Assembly: GCA_003864495.1 (NCBI GenBank)
Contig: ML133388.1
Coordinates: 1,922,738 to 1,986,737, forward strand
DNA: 64,000 nucleotides
Source: Nemopilema nomurai
Lineage: Eukaryota; Cnidaria; Scyphozoa; Rhizostomeae; Rhizostomatidae
Direction: 5' to 3'
How positions within the stretch are numbered: position 1 is the stretch's first letter; every line of letters begins with the position of its first letter. Positions 26,601-38,600 of the stretch are shown one piece after another. The notes beneath the pieces are model-generated. The model did no database searches and was not told the origin of the DNA. It was given only the letters and a program-made list of their open reading frames with translations. A program made the position numbers and the translations under genes.

Positions 26601-29600
26601 CCGCCTCGCTCCAATACATAGTTGGTTCAAGGAAGTATTTAGCCATCTATCTTTAGAGCCCGATAAACGTGGAAAATAAGTAGCTAATTTGATAATTATT
26701 TCATAATCATTAAGCAGTTAAATGCAATTTCTTGTCCGCCATATGCTGCTCCATCATATCTCCGCGAAAGGTACTAGTGAAATGGTTTTATTTTCCATGT
26801 TCGTGTCGCAACCACGTGCTTTGTTCCCAAGAACTGAAGTTTTGCCTTCATGTACCTTATTCGTATATGTATTTGTCTACGGGTTACCTGTTATGTGTTG
26901 ATTCATGACAAAGTGTCTCATTTTGTATCTTAGACTGTTTTTTAGATTGTTTCTTAGTTTCTTTCTTGCATTATTTCTTAGTCTTTTCTCAGTTTGTTTT
27001 TTAAACTGTTTCTTAGTTTTTTTCTCAGTTTGATCCTTAATTTGTACCAATTTGTACCAGTTCCTTAGTTTTTATTTCGCCAGAATTTTTCTGAAACTGT
27101 TTTTATACAGATGCGGACGCAATAAATGACCTAGACGTACTTTTTGGTCTTTTTTCATTCTGTTTGGTTCCGGATCTGTGGTTTTTTCATCCAAAATTCC
27201 CTTTCCTGTTTGTTTGCCCAATATTAAGTTGCATATGACATAAACACTTTGTTTGATAATTTTGTCCACAATTGTTTCTTACTGATGTAGCAATCGAAAA
27301 AAAAGTATTTAGTATTTTTTCTAAAGATGCATCACGGGAAAGATTCTCTCACAACGAACATAGGCGTACATGCCTTAGACGAATAATAGTTAACTAAACC
27401 AATGACACGGATTTTGGTTTTGCGGGACGCAGTGAGTGTTATATGGGCTTTGAAAAGATTGGTGACCGGTGGCCTTTTTCTGGTTGGCTTTCCTATATGC
27501 ATGGTTCGGCTTGTCAATATCACAAAATAGCATCCAAACTTTTACTGGTATAGAACTCTTATCATGTATCCACCCCCCACCCAATTGCCCAATTATTAGA
27601 TTGTCTCCCCATGCAATTGTCCAATTGTTGGATTGTCCAATCACCGCCTGGAATTTTGTTTTTGTCCAATCACTGACACCGTCTTTTGTTTCGCAGATCT
27701 GCCATCACACCGATTGCCAAGAAGGCAACAATATGAACCCGCTCTTGCTTTGCGATGACTGCGACCAGTCCATTCACATTGGACAGGCTGTCTGCCATCT
27801 TCGTTTCCAGCTTCCTAGAAACTTCAAGCGGACAGCCTCGATCCGGTCTACTAACTCTGACTCCGGTAATGAAGAAGAGGCCGAACAAAGACAGCATTTG
27901 TAAGATTGTTGTTATACCTTTCAAGCTTGCAATATTTTCTAACCTTACAGCTTGGCGTGGTAAACTTTTTATGCTATTAAGATCAAATTAGTTAAAAGGA
28001 TACTAATTTTTAATATGTGTATGTATCGGTTGTTCTTCCCTCGCAAATGTAAAGAAAGACTATAATCCCCACTTTATTCTTTCTATAGTTAGTTTTAATC
28101 ACGCCCATTAGTCAGTTGAAAAGTGCATTAGGCAAACTGTCTGATTTTCCAGTCAAAACATTCTATCAACCGTAATAGACTGAAACAGTTTTTCAAGGGG
28201 GGCTTTGGAGTAGCTTTGTGCTTCAGAATTTACGTTTACAATTCTTGTTCTGTTATTTTTTCATCCTATTTAAGCAACTGTCTAATTAATAAGGCTTTTT
28301 CGTAATTACAAAAAACCGATCTGCTGAATTGAAAGCAATGTTAAATATTGGTAGGTAGCTTTAGCACTAGAAAACGTCCCAAGAGAACACTGTTGGAATT
28401 GGTTTACTGTAATTTGTGTTTGCACACTCACAACTAGCAATTAATTGACGACTTTAACTTTGTAGTGACAAGAAGAACAAAGGCTATGCTTCTGCTAGAA
28501 GATTTTTCAATATCAACTCCAGCGGTGGAGCTGCGAAGAAGAAAGTTTCAAAAAGCAAAGCTAGTGAAGTACGTTCACTTATTATAAATTTATTTCTTAT
28601 TTTATATTTCGTCAACGTTTATTAATCACATTATATATTTATGCATTATCAAAAGACTTAAGCTAAAAGCAGAGATTTTCGACACTGTTGCTGTGATTTG
28701 GCTACCATACCCCTGGTGGAGTGCACTCTGAAGTTAAAAGTGCCTAAAGCCAGCAATAATTCCATCAACTGGATTATCTTGGCGAATGATGGAAGTGCTT
28801 ATTTGTCATTCAAGAAAATCTTCAACGTTTCTACATCACCGCCAATAAACCTCAGAAAAGCGTTCTATTTTGTCCATAAGCCTTCGTCAGATTCACTTGA
28901 TGACCTTCAAGACCTCCCCCGCAACTCCCTTCAATTTTGGAACAGCGAGTTTCCAGACATGTTTTGCTCTGGGTGGGGATTTGATTTTTGTCCTGTTCGT
29001 CGTGGTGTCCGATTTGTAAATCAGTTGACTGTGAAGGTGACAGAGGTAGCTCAAGGATGCTGAACCTGATTTCACCGAAAAATCATTTATGACGCAGGCA
29101 AAATCAGGTTGTTATGAGCAAAAATACCAGATTCATTCGCTTCCTTTTTTGTTTCGTGTCAGTGTCATTTTGTCTGAAGTCATTAAGTCCTAATACGAAT
29201 CGCTAAATGCTATTTTATAACATCAAATGATGAATCTTCGTTTTCTGGAGTTTTCGGCGATTGACCTAGACTGCCGTTTTCCCTTGGTTGATAATTTAAT
29301 CATCTGCTGTAAATTTTCCTTATCTGGTGTTGGTTTTACGAAGTTAAGCATTCCCTTTAACCGTGTGAGCTGGAAATGTTCCAGCAAAATGAGCTTTATT
29401 AACCATTTCAGCTGGCAAACCACGGTGCCTGTCTTTCACCCCTAAAGCCAGAACGTGGATCGTTAGGGCGATGTTGATGAGGCCGTGTTCTGTTTCGACA
29501 CGTTTCGGCAGCGTTTGTTGTCAGTGGCTTATTTTGGATGGCTAACTGAATCGGCGGTTTTCTCATTCAACACAAAGGATCAAAGACTTCCGAAATTGGC

Positions 29601-32600
29601 TGTTTCCACATTACATATGTTCATTTTTACATGGAAATACCTCCATGTTTAAAAGTGCAATTAGCTGAGCTGTTCGTAGTCGGATGTCTTCTCTCTTTTT
29701 GCTCCTCTTGTTCTCTGTCTGGTTTATTGCTTCAAGTCTGCCTCCAACATGCAGTGGTTATTTCACACATATACATCACCTATTCCCTTTTTCACTTCTT
29801 TGTTGTACGCACTAAAATTCAGCTAGTGGCAGAAACATTTCTTAATGGATAGGCAGTGTCTTATTTTGTTTGTTTGGTTGGTTATGAATATATATCATTT
29901 CATCGTGCGTCACCTACTTCGGAAATCCACTTTTTATAACACAGAGCCTTGTTACTTACTGTTTTTAACAAGCATGATATTTCAGTTTAAAGTGATTATA
30001 AATGACAATTTCTGTCATCAGGTGGTCTTTAGGAACAGTGACCTATGTCCAATGACCAAAGAAACAAAGCTTTCAATAAAAGAGACTCGCATACTTTTAA
30101 TTTTGCTCGTCTTCTTTTCCGAGGTCACACTAGACAATGCATGCTTAGCTTTGGTTTTCCGAAGACCGTTTTTAACTTGGGCGTGTTCACGTTAACAGAA
30201 AGAAGTGCTGAGTTGAACCACACGGAGTGTCCACCTCTACTGTATATGAGCAAAAGGATGCTACCGCATCTGTTGGCCATCTATTTTGAAAGCTTGTTAA
30301 TAACATGACGTCATTAAAGATGGCATTGTTACGATTTAAAAATGCTCTTGGTGCTATCGATTCTTTTTGCTATTCCGTATTAATCTATTTGAGGTTGTTG
30401 CTGCCCTTGGTCGATAGGTGTTCATGGATTCTCTTCTTCTAGCGTGAACATCATATTTAAGCAGTAAACGCTATGGGGTAGGAAGTATCGCGGAATGGCC
30501 TCTGGAATTTTAGGTTATAGAGGACTGTTTATATGTCCAACTGTTAAAGCATTGGCTAACGAGAGAAGAATATTTATGATAACTTCAAGGCAAAGCTTCA
30601 ACTTGACATATAAATTGAAATAAATACACGAGAAGTGTTCTTCATCCTCGTCTGAGCGATTTAGTTTTACGTCTTTACGATAGAGAGACCTCGACAAAAT
30701 GTGAGAGAGCGATAGAGAGAGTTCCAACAGAGCCAGACTTTTTTACTCGTATCCAGATTGGCGCACAATTACTGCTGCAAGCATTCATAATCTATATTAA
30801 ACTTGATACAGAATACTGCAGAATTCTTGATGCAAACTGATAATGCCTATCTTTATTATGTTGTTCCAAAGCTAGAAAGCATGCAACAGCGATATAATGT
30901 GTAATATCAGTGCTCCATACTGCGTAATTAAAAACAGAGGATGTAAAGAGAATTGGATTAAAATAGAGATAGGACCTTCCAGGCACAAGAACGACCACTT
31001 AAGAACGGTTTTAAAGAAGAAGATTCAAATGGCAAGTTAAGTGCAGAATGTGTCACTGTCATCTACAATTGTGTTAGGACTTCAGCGAAGAACATATCCA
31101 TTAATGACTTAGGTTTCACTCGTTTATCTCATTCTTTTCGCATTTAATGTAATAAGGTTCCAGCGAACCATAGAATGCTGTGCTTTTTGCAACGATGAAA
31201 AATGTGTGTGATAAGAGTGAGTGTAATAAATAGTTTTTCCTTTTGTTTTTAAGAATATCCAACAGTGCATATAACGTGTCCTGGTCACTTGAATCGATTA
31301 GCTTTCAATGAGGCTTCGCCCGTTCCCATGTGCCTGTAGAAAGCAGACCATTGCTCAATGCACTGACATATTAAAAAGCCTGTTTTTCCAAATCTTGAAC
31401 GGTCATTATGGAAACGACGATAAAAAGTCGTGGGAGCTGATGTGCTTTTGTTCTGTTTGGCTAACTGGGGAATCCAACGTACAGTCACGTGGAAAGGGGA
31501 AGCCACGGACTGTCACGTGGAAAGGGGAAGCCAACGAATAGTCACGTGGGAAGGGCAAGTCAACGGCCTGTCACGTGGAAAGTAGGCTGGGGAGTTTACC
31601 TTAGGCTTTTTTATAAGCCAAGCCATGGATACAACGTATTCACTATCAAAACAGAAGAAATGATTAGTACAGGTCTGCATGTAAATACTTGCAGACAATG
31701 AGCCCCTGAACACGAGAAGAATCCCCCGATAGTCCTGAGCTAATAATCCTTTGTCCTGCTAATCCTGCTATTGCGAAAAATGTCTAGTTGGTTTCACGTT
31801 TTTATTTGAGTTTGACAAGTTTTGATAGCACGAGGATTTCCGTGTTTTAACAGGTCATTTTCTATTCAAGCATAATAAGCTTTAATTTTAAGTAAAGAAA
31901 CGGTATCTTTTGCTGACTTACTAGATACGCGTATTACATGTGTTGCGTTCTGTCATTTTTGCTGCGGGTTGCGCCAAGCTGCGGGTTGGACTGCAAGAAG
32001 CTTTTCGTATAGCAGTGTTTTGGATAGAATCTTTCATCGCTGGTGTCCGCCTATTTATCATAACACTTGGTTCAAGGATTCACCTTCTTTGTTACACCAT
32101 TGTTTTATTCAACAAAAATAGCTGAAGTGTAACAAGTTTGGGCCGACTGTATCCAATACAAACAGACAAGCTACGAACAATTGATGGTATTAGTTCTCTA
32201 AGTTAAGTCCAGCTTCGTTCGACTGCATCACTGAGAAATGCACAAGCTGGCATCAAGCCCTGTGCTTACCTCGTGTTCTGAGGCTGGAGTCAAAGAGGGA
32301 CATTCGCATCATCACATGCTTATGTAGTGTGCGTTGTTATATTACATCATCTACTGTTTGGCATTCTCAAAAGATATTTGGTTGGAGATGAACTAGCAAG
32401 CTTGCAAAAGACGTCATCAGCTCAGTTGCTTGTGTCTGAAATCGGCTTGTGACGTGGCTGCAACACCATCAACAACCTTCCTTGTTCATGCGGACAAACT
32501 TGAACCTGCTGAAGTCAAGGAAACTTCTAGAATGTCGAAGAATCTATTTATAACCAGGCAACAGTGCAATGGAAGCCTCTGACCTGCTTGGTATTTGGAT

Positions 32601-35600
32601 TTAGTTAATCATGAGCCCACAACGGGGGCTTAATTCCGTGTACAGTTTGGAACACTGAACTTGATTCTAAAGATGGAACTCCAGAATCTCTCAACAATTA
32701 CCACTTGTATGCACAGTTACTTTTCTTAGGCTGACCTGGAAAGAGTTCTTTGCAGACAAAGGCTAGATTTTATCGAGAAGTTGGAGTGACCGTCTTCTTG
32801 CAAGTCAAGCAAAAGCCATCACACCGTTTGTATATTGGCCTGTTTTGTTCTCAGCCGAGAACAGTAGATTTGTTTCCTTGCTCCGCTTGTTTTGCCAGAG
32901 TCTGGTTCATTTAGAGATGCCGATAGAAGTGATGCTGTGGGTCATATGATCTTCATCTTTTGCCTGTCGCAATTTCGCGCTGGAAATCATAGCGATTTGG
33001 TAATCTAGCTGAGCCAAGTACGTCCTGCTCTGGACCAGCAAGAAATTCGTGGTTCTGAAAGCAGCTTCAATTTCACGTATATTCTTGAAACCTTCTAATG
33101 CAGTTAATGGCGAAGGGATATCAGTAGATTGCAAGTACTTTTACTGGACAAGACTCATTTGATTGAGGGACCTCTCCTCCTGTCGGGTCACAGCTTTCCC
33201 TGCATTAATATTATACTATTGGATACTTTGTAACATTGTCTTTCAACGCTCAATGGCACCATTTCTCGATTGAAGTCTATTTTGGTGGAGATTTTAGCTG
33301 ATATTTGCACGATTGTTAAATGAGCCTTGGCAATAGTCGAAGATTGTGAATCAACCTGTTTCTGAGAAAACAAAATATACTGCCGTTGGTCTAATGCTGA
33401 CTTTATTTGGTATGCGAAAGACCTGCCTTGTGTTTTGATGCCCAAGAAAAACTAAATTTAGTCGAAGTTGCCGAAACTCTACACCAGAGTTAGCAATGTC
33501 TTTTGCAATTCGATCTCGAAGACTAGGCAAAACTGATTTGGATTCGAGTGATGTCTCGTCTTCTAGGGCCAGCCCATTGAGACTTAGCCTTCAGAGAATT
33601 TTCGAGAAGTCGAAAATAAAACGAGCTTTTTCGTCGACCTTTGATCTGAGCCGTGAACTGTCCGAATCGGAGTTTGATAGTACGGAGCTGTTCCAAGATT
33701 CGGATCCTGACCGCAAAAACGATGATTATGATTATGATGATGATGATGTTTTCAAGACTGAAAAACCGAAACTGCGACGAAGGCATTCGTTTACTACCAT
33801 TCAAGCCATGGCACAAACCCTTGTAGAAGAGGTCAGTGTGGTTACCAGACTAGATAATTCTTACCAGCCCACCCTCCTTTTATAGGATGCACAGGATCGA
33901 AAGAGCCGACGCCACCCCAACCAGCATTTTACAGCTTGCATAAGTGCATGCTCAGGCTTGCATTTTGACAGCTTTAAAGTCAGCTGAAACCCGCCTGGCG
34001 AAGTGTAAATCTTTCTGATTGCTCATCCTACTGGTTATTAGCACGCTTTGACAATATTTGCATAGTACCAAATTTCTCCATTATCTCTTTGGGAGTCTTG
34101 TAAGTGTCCTAAATATGTCTTGTAAGTGTCCTTAAAAAGCTGTACCTTTCTTCTTGGTAAGTCCATTGGGCGAGAAACGTGCACAGCTAAGAATTGCCTA
34201 GTACCCTCACTGCAATGGCAACTTTTCCTTGAGCCAATTAAAAAAGTCCAAGCTGTCTTCAGTTGTTGCATTTCTGGTGTTTCTCCTGAACGTAATGCTT
34301 CCTGCTTAAAACACAACACTCGTTGGCTGTTTTCACGGAAAAGGCTAGTTGTCTAAGCCGTGGTCTGAATGCTGAGTTTTTTTATAGAGTTCTTGTCTCC
34401 TGTATCTTTTCCAAACTTGACAATTTGTTGCTCATACCTAGCAACATGATTTATTTTGTCCACAGATTATGCTTTCGTTTTTCAATATAATTTCTTCCGT
34501 TGATTTGTCCTCCATGGAAAAATGGTACTAACAATTTTGTTTCTTTTGTCGATGCTCAAACTGCCAAATAGAAATTTCTACTTCCAATAGGATATCGCGG
34601 AGTCCAGAAAAAGCCATAACCTTCTTCGGCTTTTCTATCCTTCTTTATTGATATCCGTTACCTTGAATTAATGGTATTGATACTGAATTTCTTCTATTTC
34701 TTAGGAAGAAATGCTATAGCTAAAGTTTATTAAACTTTGTAACCATTACAATCTTAGTTATTTGTGAATTCATTACTTATGTTCATTGACTAATTCCAGT
34801 ACAATCCAAGCTACAGTCCCTTTAAATTGCTAATTGATGGAAAAAGTTGTTATTGATTATTATAAATTGTTGTTAATTATTTTTGCGCTTTTGATGATCA
34901 ACCTTATCATTATTGTTCATCTAACGAAGAAGACCATCTCTACCACTTTGAGCAACTCCCATCTTCTTATATTCAAGCCTTTTCTTAGCTACTTTTCACG
35001 TAAGTTATTAATTTTCGACCTCCATTTTCAGGATCCTGGACGCGAACTATTGCGTGTTAGATTTTATGCACCTGGATGTACTAATGCTTATGATTCTGAA
35101 GTCATCAACGCAGTGAAAGGAAAGTCACTGAAGTAAGATTTGTCATCAATTTATTTAGGAATGTGCTCCTTTATTTCCCAACGTGATACTAGACAGCAAG
35201 AGAGGAAGCCAAATAATTGCCTTTCTTCATCATTGGATTAAGTTCCAGTAAAAATCATTGATATTGTTGCCTAACATTATAAAAGATTTGGAGTGTCTAC
35301 CGTGAAATATTTCAAGTCTACAAAGAGTTTTGTTTATAATGATGCTTATTGGATAGACTAAAATCTACATTCAATGCAGATTTTCAATACATTTCAGAGT
35401 TTTTAGTTAAAACTCAACACATGGTTTACCATGACTTAAGCTTTCAAAGAGCCTGTTATTCTCTCTCAATGCGCATTTCCTCGCATTGAGCCTCATGGCT
35501 CGTTCTTGACTCATTCCCAACTGACAAGCCTGTCCCATTGTCTGATCAACCCTGATCCCATATATTTTTGTACTTAACGCCCAACAACGTCTATTACAGG

Positions 35601-38600
35601 CTTCAGATACTGGTATAACCATTCTTCCTTTTTTCCCGTACAACAGATGCCAATTGTCTGTTTGGTTTTTTTAGAGAATCACTGTGGCCACTCTTCGAAA
35701 AACGTGGACTTAGTTTCGAAACATACTCGGCGTTTCTTGATTCGTCAAAAACACCTTTACCCCTAGCATTTGATATTTATCCCCTTGGAGGAAATGTTTT
35801 GCATGTTAAAGGTGAGTCCATGTTCCTCAGCTTTGGTTTTTCCGTATAAGAAGTAACCAGTATTTTGGAATCATTTAAACCCAAGCCACCTTTTTTGCTG
35901 CTTTTTTGGATCTGCATGAAGAAACGTGCATACCACAAGTAAAAAACATATCGCCCTAATGTTTCTTCAACTGCACGGGTATATATACCTTTTTGCTAGC
36001 TTGGAGATGCCCTTTTGCTAGATTTCTGTCAGTGTCCTTTAAAATATTGTACTTAACTCCCTATCTTCCTAAAAGCTTTAAATGCATGAGCATTCCTAGT
36101 GATAGCACGAATAAAGGTACCAAAAGACTTTGTCATTGGAAAGAATGATTTCCAGATCATTTTTGTATCGTTCTTTCTTTCGATTCATACAATTGACCTA
36201 TATGTGTGTCATCTCGTCTTTCAGCAATCGATGACTTTGAAGTGGACAAACGAATCATTGAAATTGCCAAGCAGGCGTATCACCGGGATGACGGCAAAAG
36301 GGACCCGGTACGTTTCCATAAATCAATCCTAGGCCCTTATTGTCTCAGGATCAGCTAACCATTCTTCAAGGTCATTCTATAACAGAGACCTAGACGGGAG
36401 AGGGTATTGAATATCGCTATCTATAATTGTTCCCAAAAGAACACAGAGAAGTCTTCTTTGTGACGTAATATCAATGAACGCAGTTAAGCTCATACTTTGT
36501 GAATTGTATGCTTGTTTAAAGTTGCTTTTGTGCAATGAAGATATTTACCAAGAGCATCCAAGAATGTTGGTCTTTTTCTTAATAGGGGCGCTTTTCAGTA
36601 TCAAATCTCGTGCGTAAATAGATAAACCTTAGGTTTTTTTATAAGACAGTTATGTAAACGTTAAGGTTGTATTGCTGAAATTTTCCAAACATGACGTGAA
36701 AAATATTGTTCCCACCCTGCTTTCATTTTCTGCCATTTCTCAACTTTATTCTTCCCGAAAACAAATATTATCTAGGCTTTGAATCCAAGGTGACACTGTT
36801 CCAGAAATGTTTGTCCTTAAATTCCAACCCACAATTTCTTGACAGTTAGCCAAGCTCGATACGGAAATAGAATACGTGAAATTACCTTAACAACAAGGCA
36901 CGAGAATTTCTCTATGAAGGAAAGCGTTTGCGTTTTTAACTGGTTCGTTTATTAACCGATATAAGGCTCAGTAAAATTGCAAACATTTAAACTTGACACA
37001 ATTATGTTCCCTTTTCAGAGCCAGAAAGGCAGAAAGAATCTCTTTTCACATCTTGGCGATGAGAAGATGCAGTCGTTTGATCAAGGAAGAGGTGCCCCGC
37101 AGAGGCGGTCTGGACTATATGAGGTTCAAAGCTTAGGGTATGTTTACGTACGTTGGGTAACACTAGATCTAGCAACAGAAAGTGGCAGAGAGACCCAATC
37201 AAATATCGAATAGCTTGAAAGGCTCAAAACCCGCAATTCAGAAGTCATTGTCGAATGAAATTGAGGCGTTGTTTTATTTTCAACAGTAACGGCATTAAGA
37301 TGTAACGACGTAGTGACGTAATAACGATGTTCTTATACTTTAAGGATTTCCAGGTTTTTGTCCCCGTGGTTTTTGCTCTGGCATAACAACAGCTGAAGGT
37401 CCTTGAAACTCTGTAGCTGCAGCAAAGATTTAGAGTCAATATGTGATGTTGTTGTAAAACCACTTTGTACTCAAGCTTTATATGGAAGTCTCAAAGTTGT
37501 ACCCAAGTCTGGATGGCCACTAATCAAATTGTTTTAGCAGAGCAAGGGGCCTAGATTTCATTCCATACTGGTTATAGATTACAGATACCAAAATTACTGT
37601 TCGATATACAATTATAGCCACGATATAGCCTTTTCAAAATTGCTCGACTCACAATTATATTGACAATAGACCTGGTCCAGATTTCTGACTGATATTCCCC
37701 TTTCAGGATGTTACACGGACATTCAACGACGTGTTGGATTTCTTTAGCGTTTATGGAATAGACGGGGGTCGGAATGAAAACGAAGATGAGTTAGACGGAG
37801 AGAATGATGAGTTCTTCATAGTAAGTTCATGCCCTTAAAGTCCAATCCAACATTTTCGAATGCCAAACTGTTTTTATCAAGCACTTGCAATCTACCTGTT
37901 TATGTTTATACGAAAAGAAGAGTCTCTTTGTTGATTGCGATGCAGATGTTTATTTAACGAGCTGGTTATGATTTGGCCAAAGAAAGTCAATTTTCTATAT
38001 GATTGCTATCGTTTAGTTGTCTCCCTGGACCATGCGTTTCGTAGTCATGTCAGAATCTTTCAAGGCTCAAAACTGGCTGGCAAATTGCTGTCTTTTTTAA
38101 AAGATCCCCAGCCCCCCACAAGCAATAATGAGATGCTTATTTTTATCCGTTTCGGTAACTGATACTTGGGTATTTTAAAAAAAACCAACATTGCTGCAGG
38201 GGTGGGGAGTTTTGATACCATTTTGGTGATAAAATTGCAATCTTGATGGTTTTTTCTCCAGTCCACTAACCTTTTGGCCAGGATTGTAGCATCTATGCCA
38301 ACAACAGAAATCAGACAAATATTTCCGTTCTTATAGATACCTTGTTTATAGTATCGCATTAACGCGTGTTATGAAGTTAGCAAAACAAACAACAAATTAT
38401 TCTCGTCATTGAAACGTTTATGGCTGTCATTGTGGCTATCCGCTCACAATAAGATCCGTGATTTATATCTTCAATTTTTACATTTGGTGATTCTTTTCTA
38501 CCTTTAGGAAGAATCTTGGACCATGGTTATAAATCAACCAGAGGTAGCTTTGATTTAAGACTATATGCTTTATATAAATTATATGGATATGTTCAATAAC

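Larger units (their letters stand above)
28569..33495. other. Large PLEKHG5 intron upstream of the second promoter
   Basis: Noncoding, apart from three points recorded separately: an open frame at 28662-29062, a tandem E-box repeat at 31486-31577, and minus-strand frames at 32907-33445 that may be a decayed ORF. Otherwise AT-rich with nothing recognised. Confidence 0.45.

Noticed and set aside
34834..35136. Frame open from the intron into the shared PLEKHG5 exon, with a hydrophobic leader
   Set aside because: It would add a membrane-like leader, but the acceptor at 35031 is good and both upstream exons fit its phase. The upstream part looks like AT-rich chance coding.
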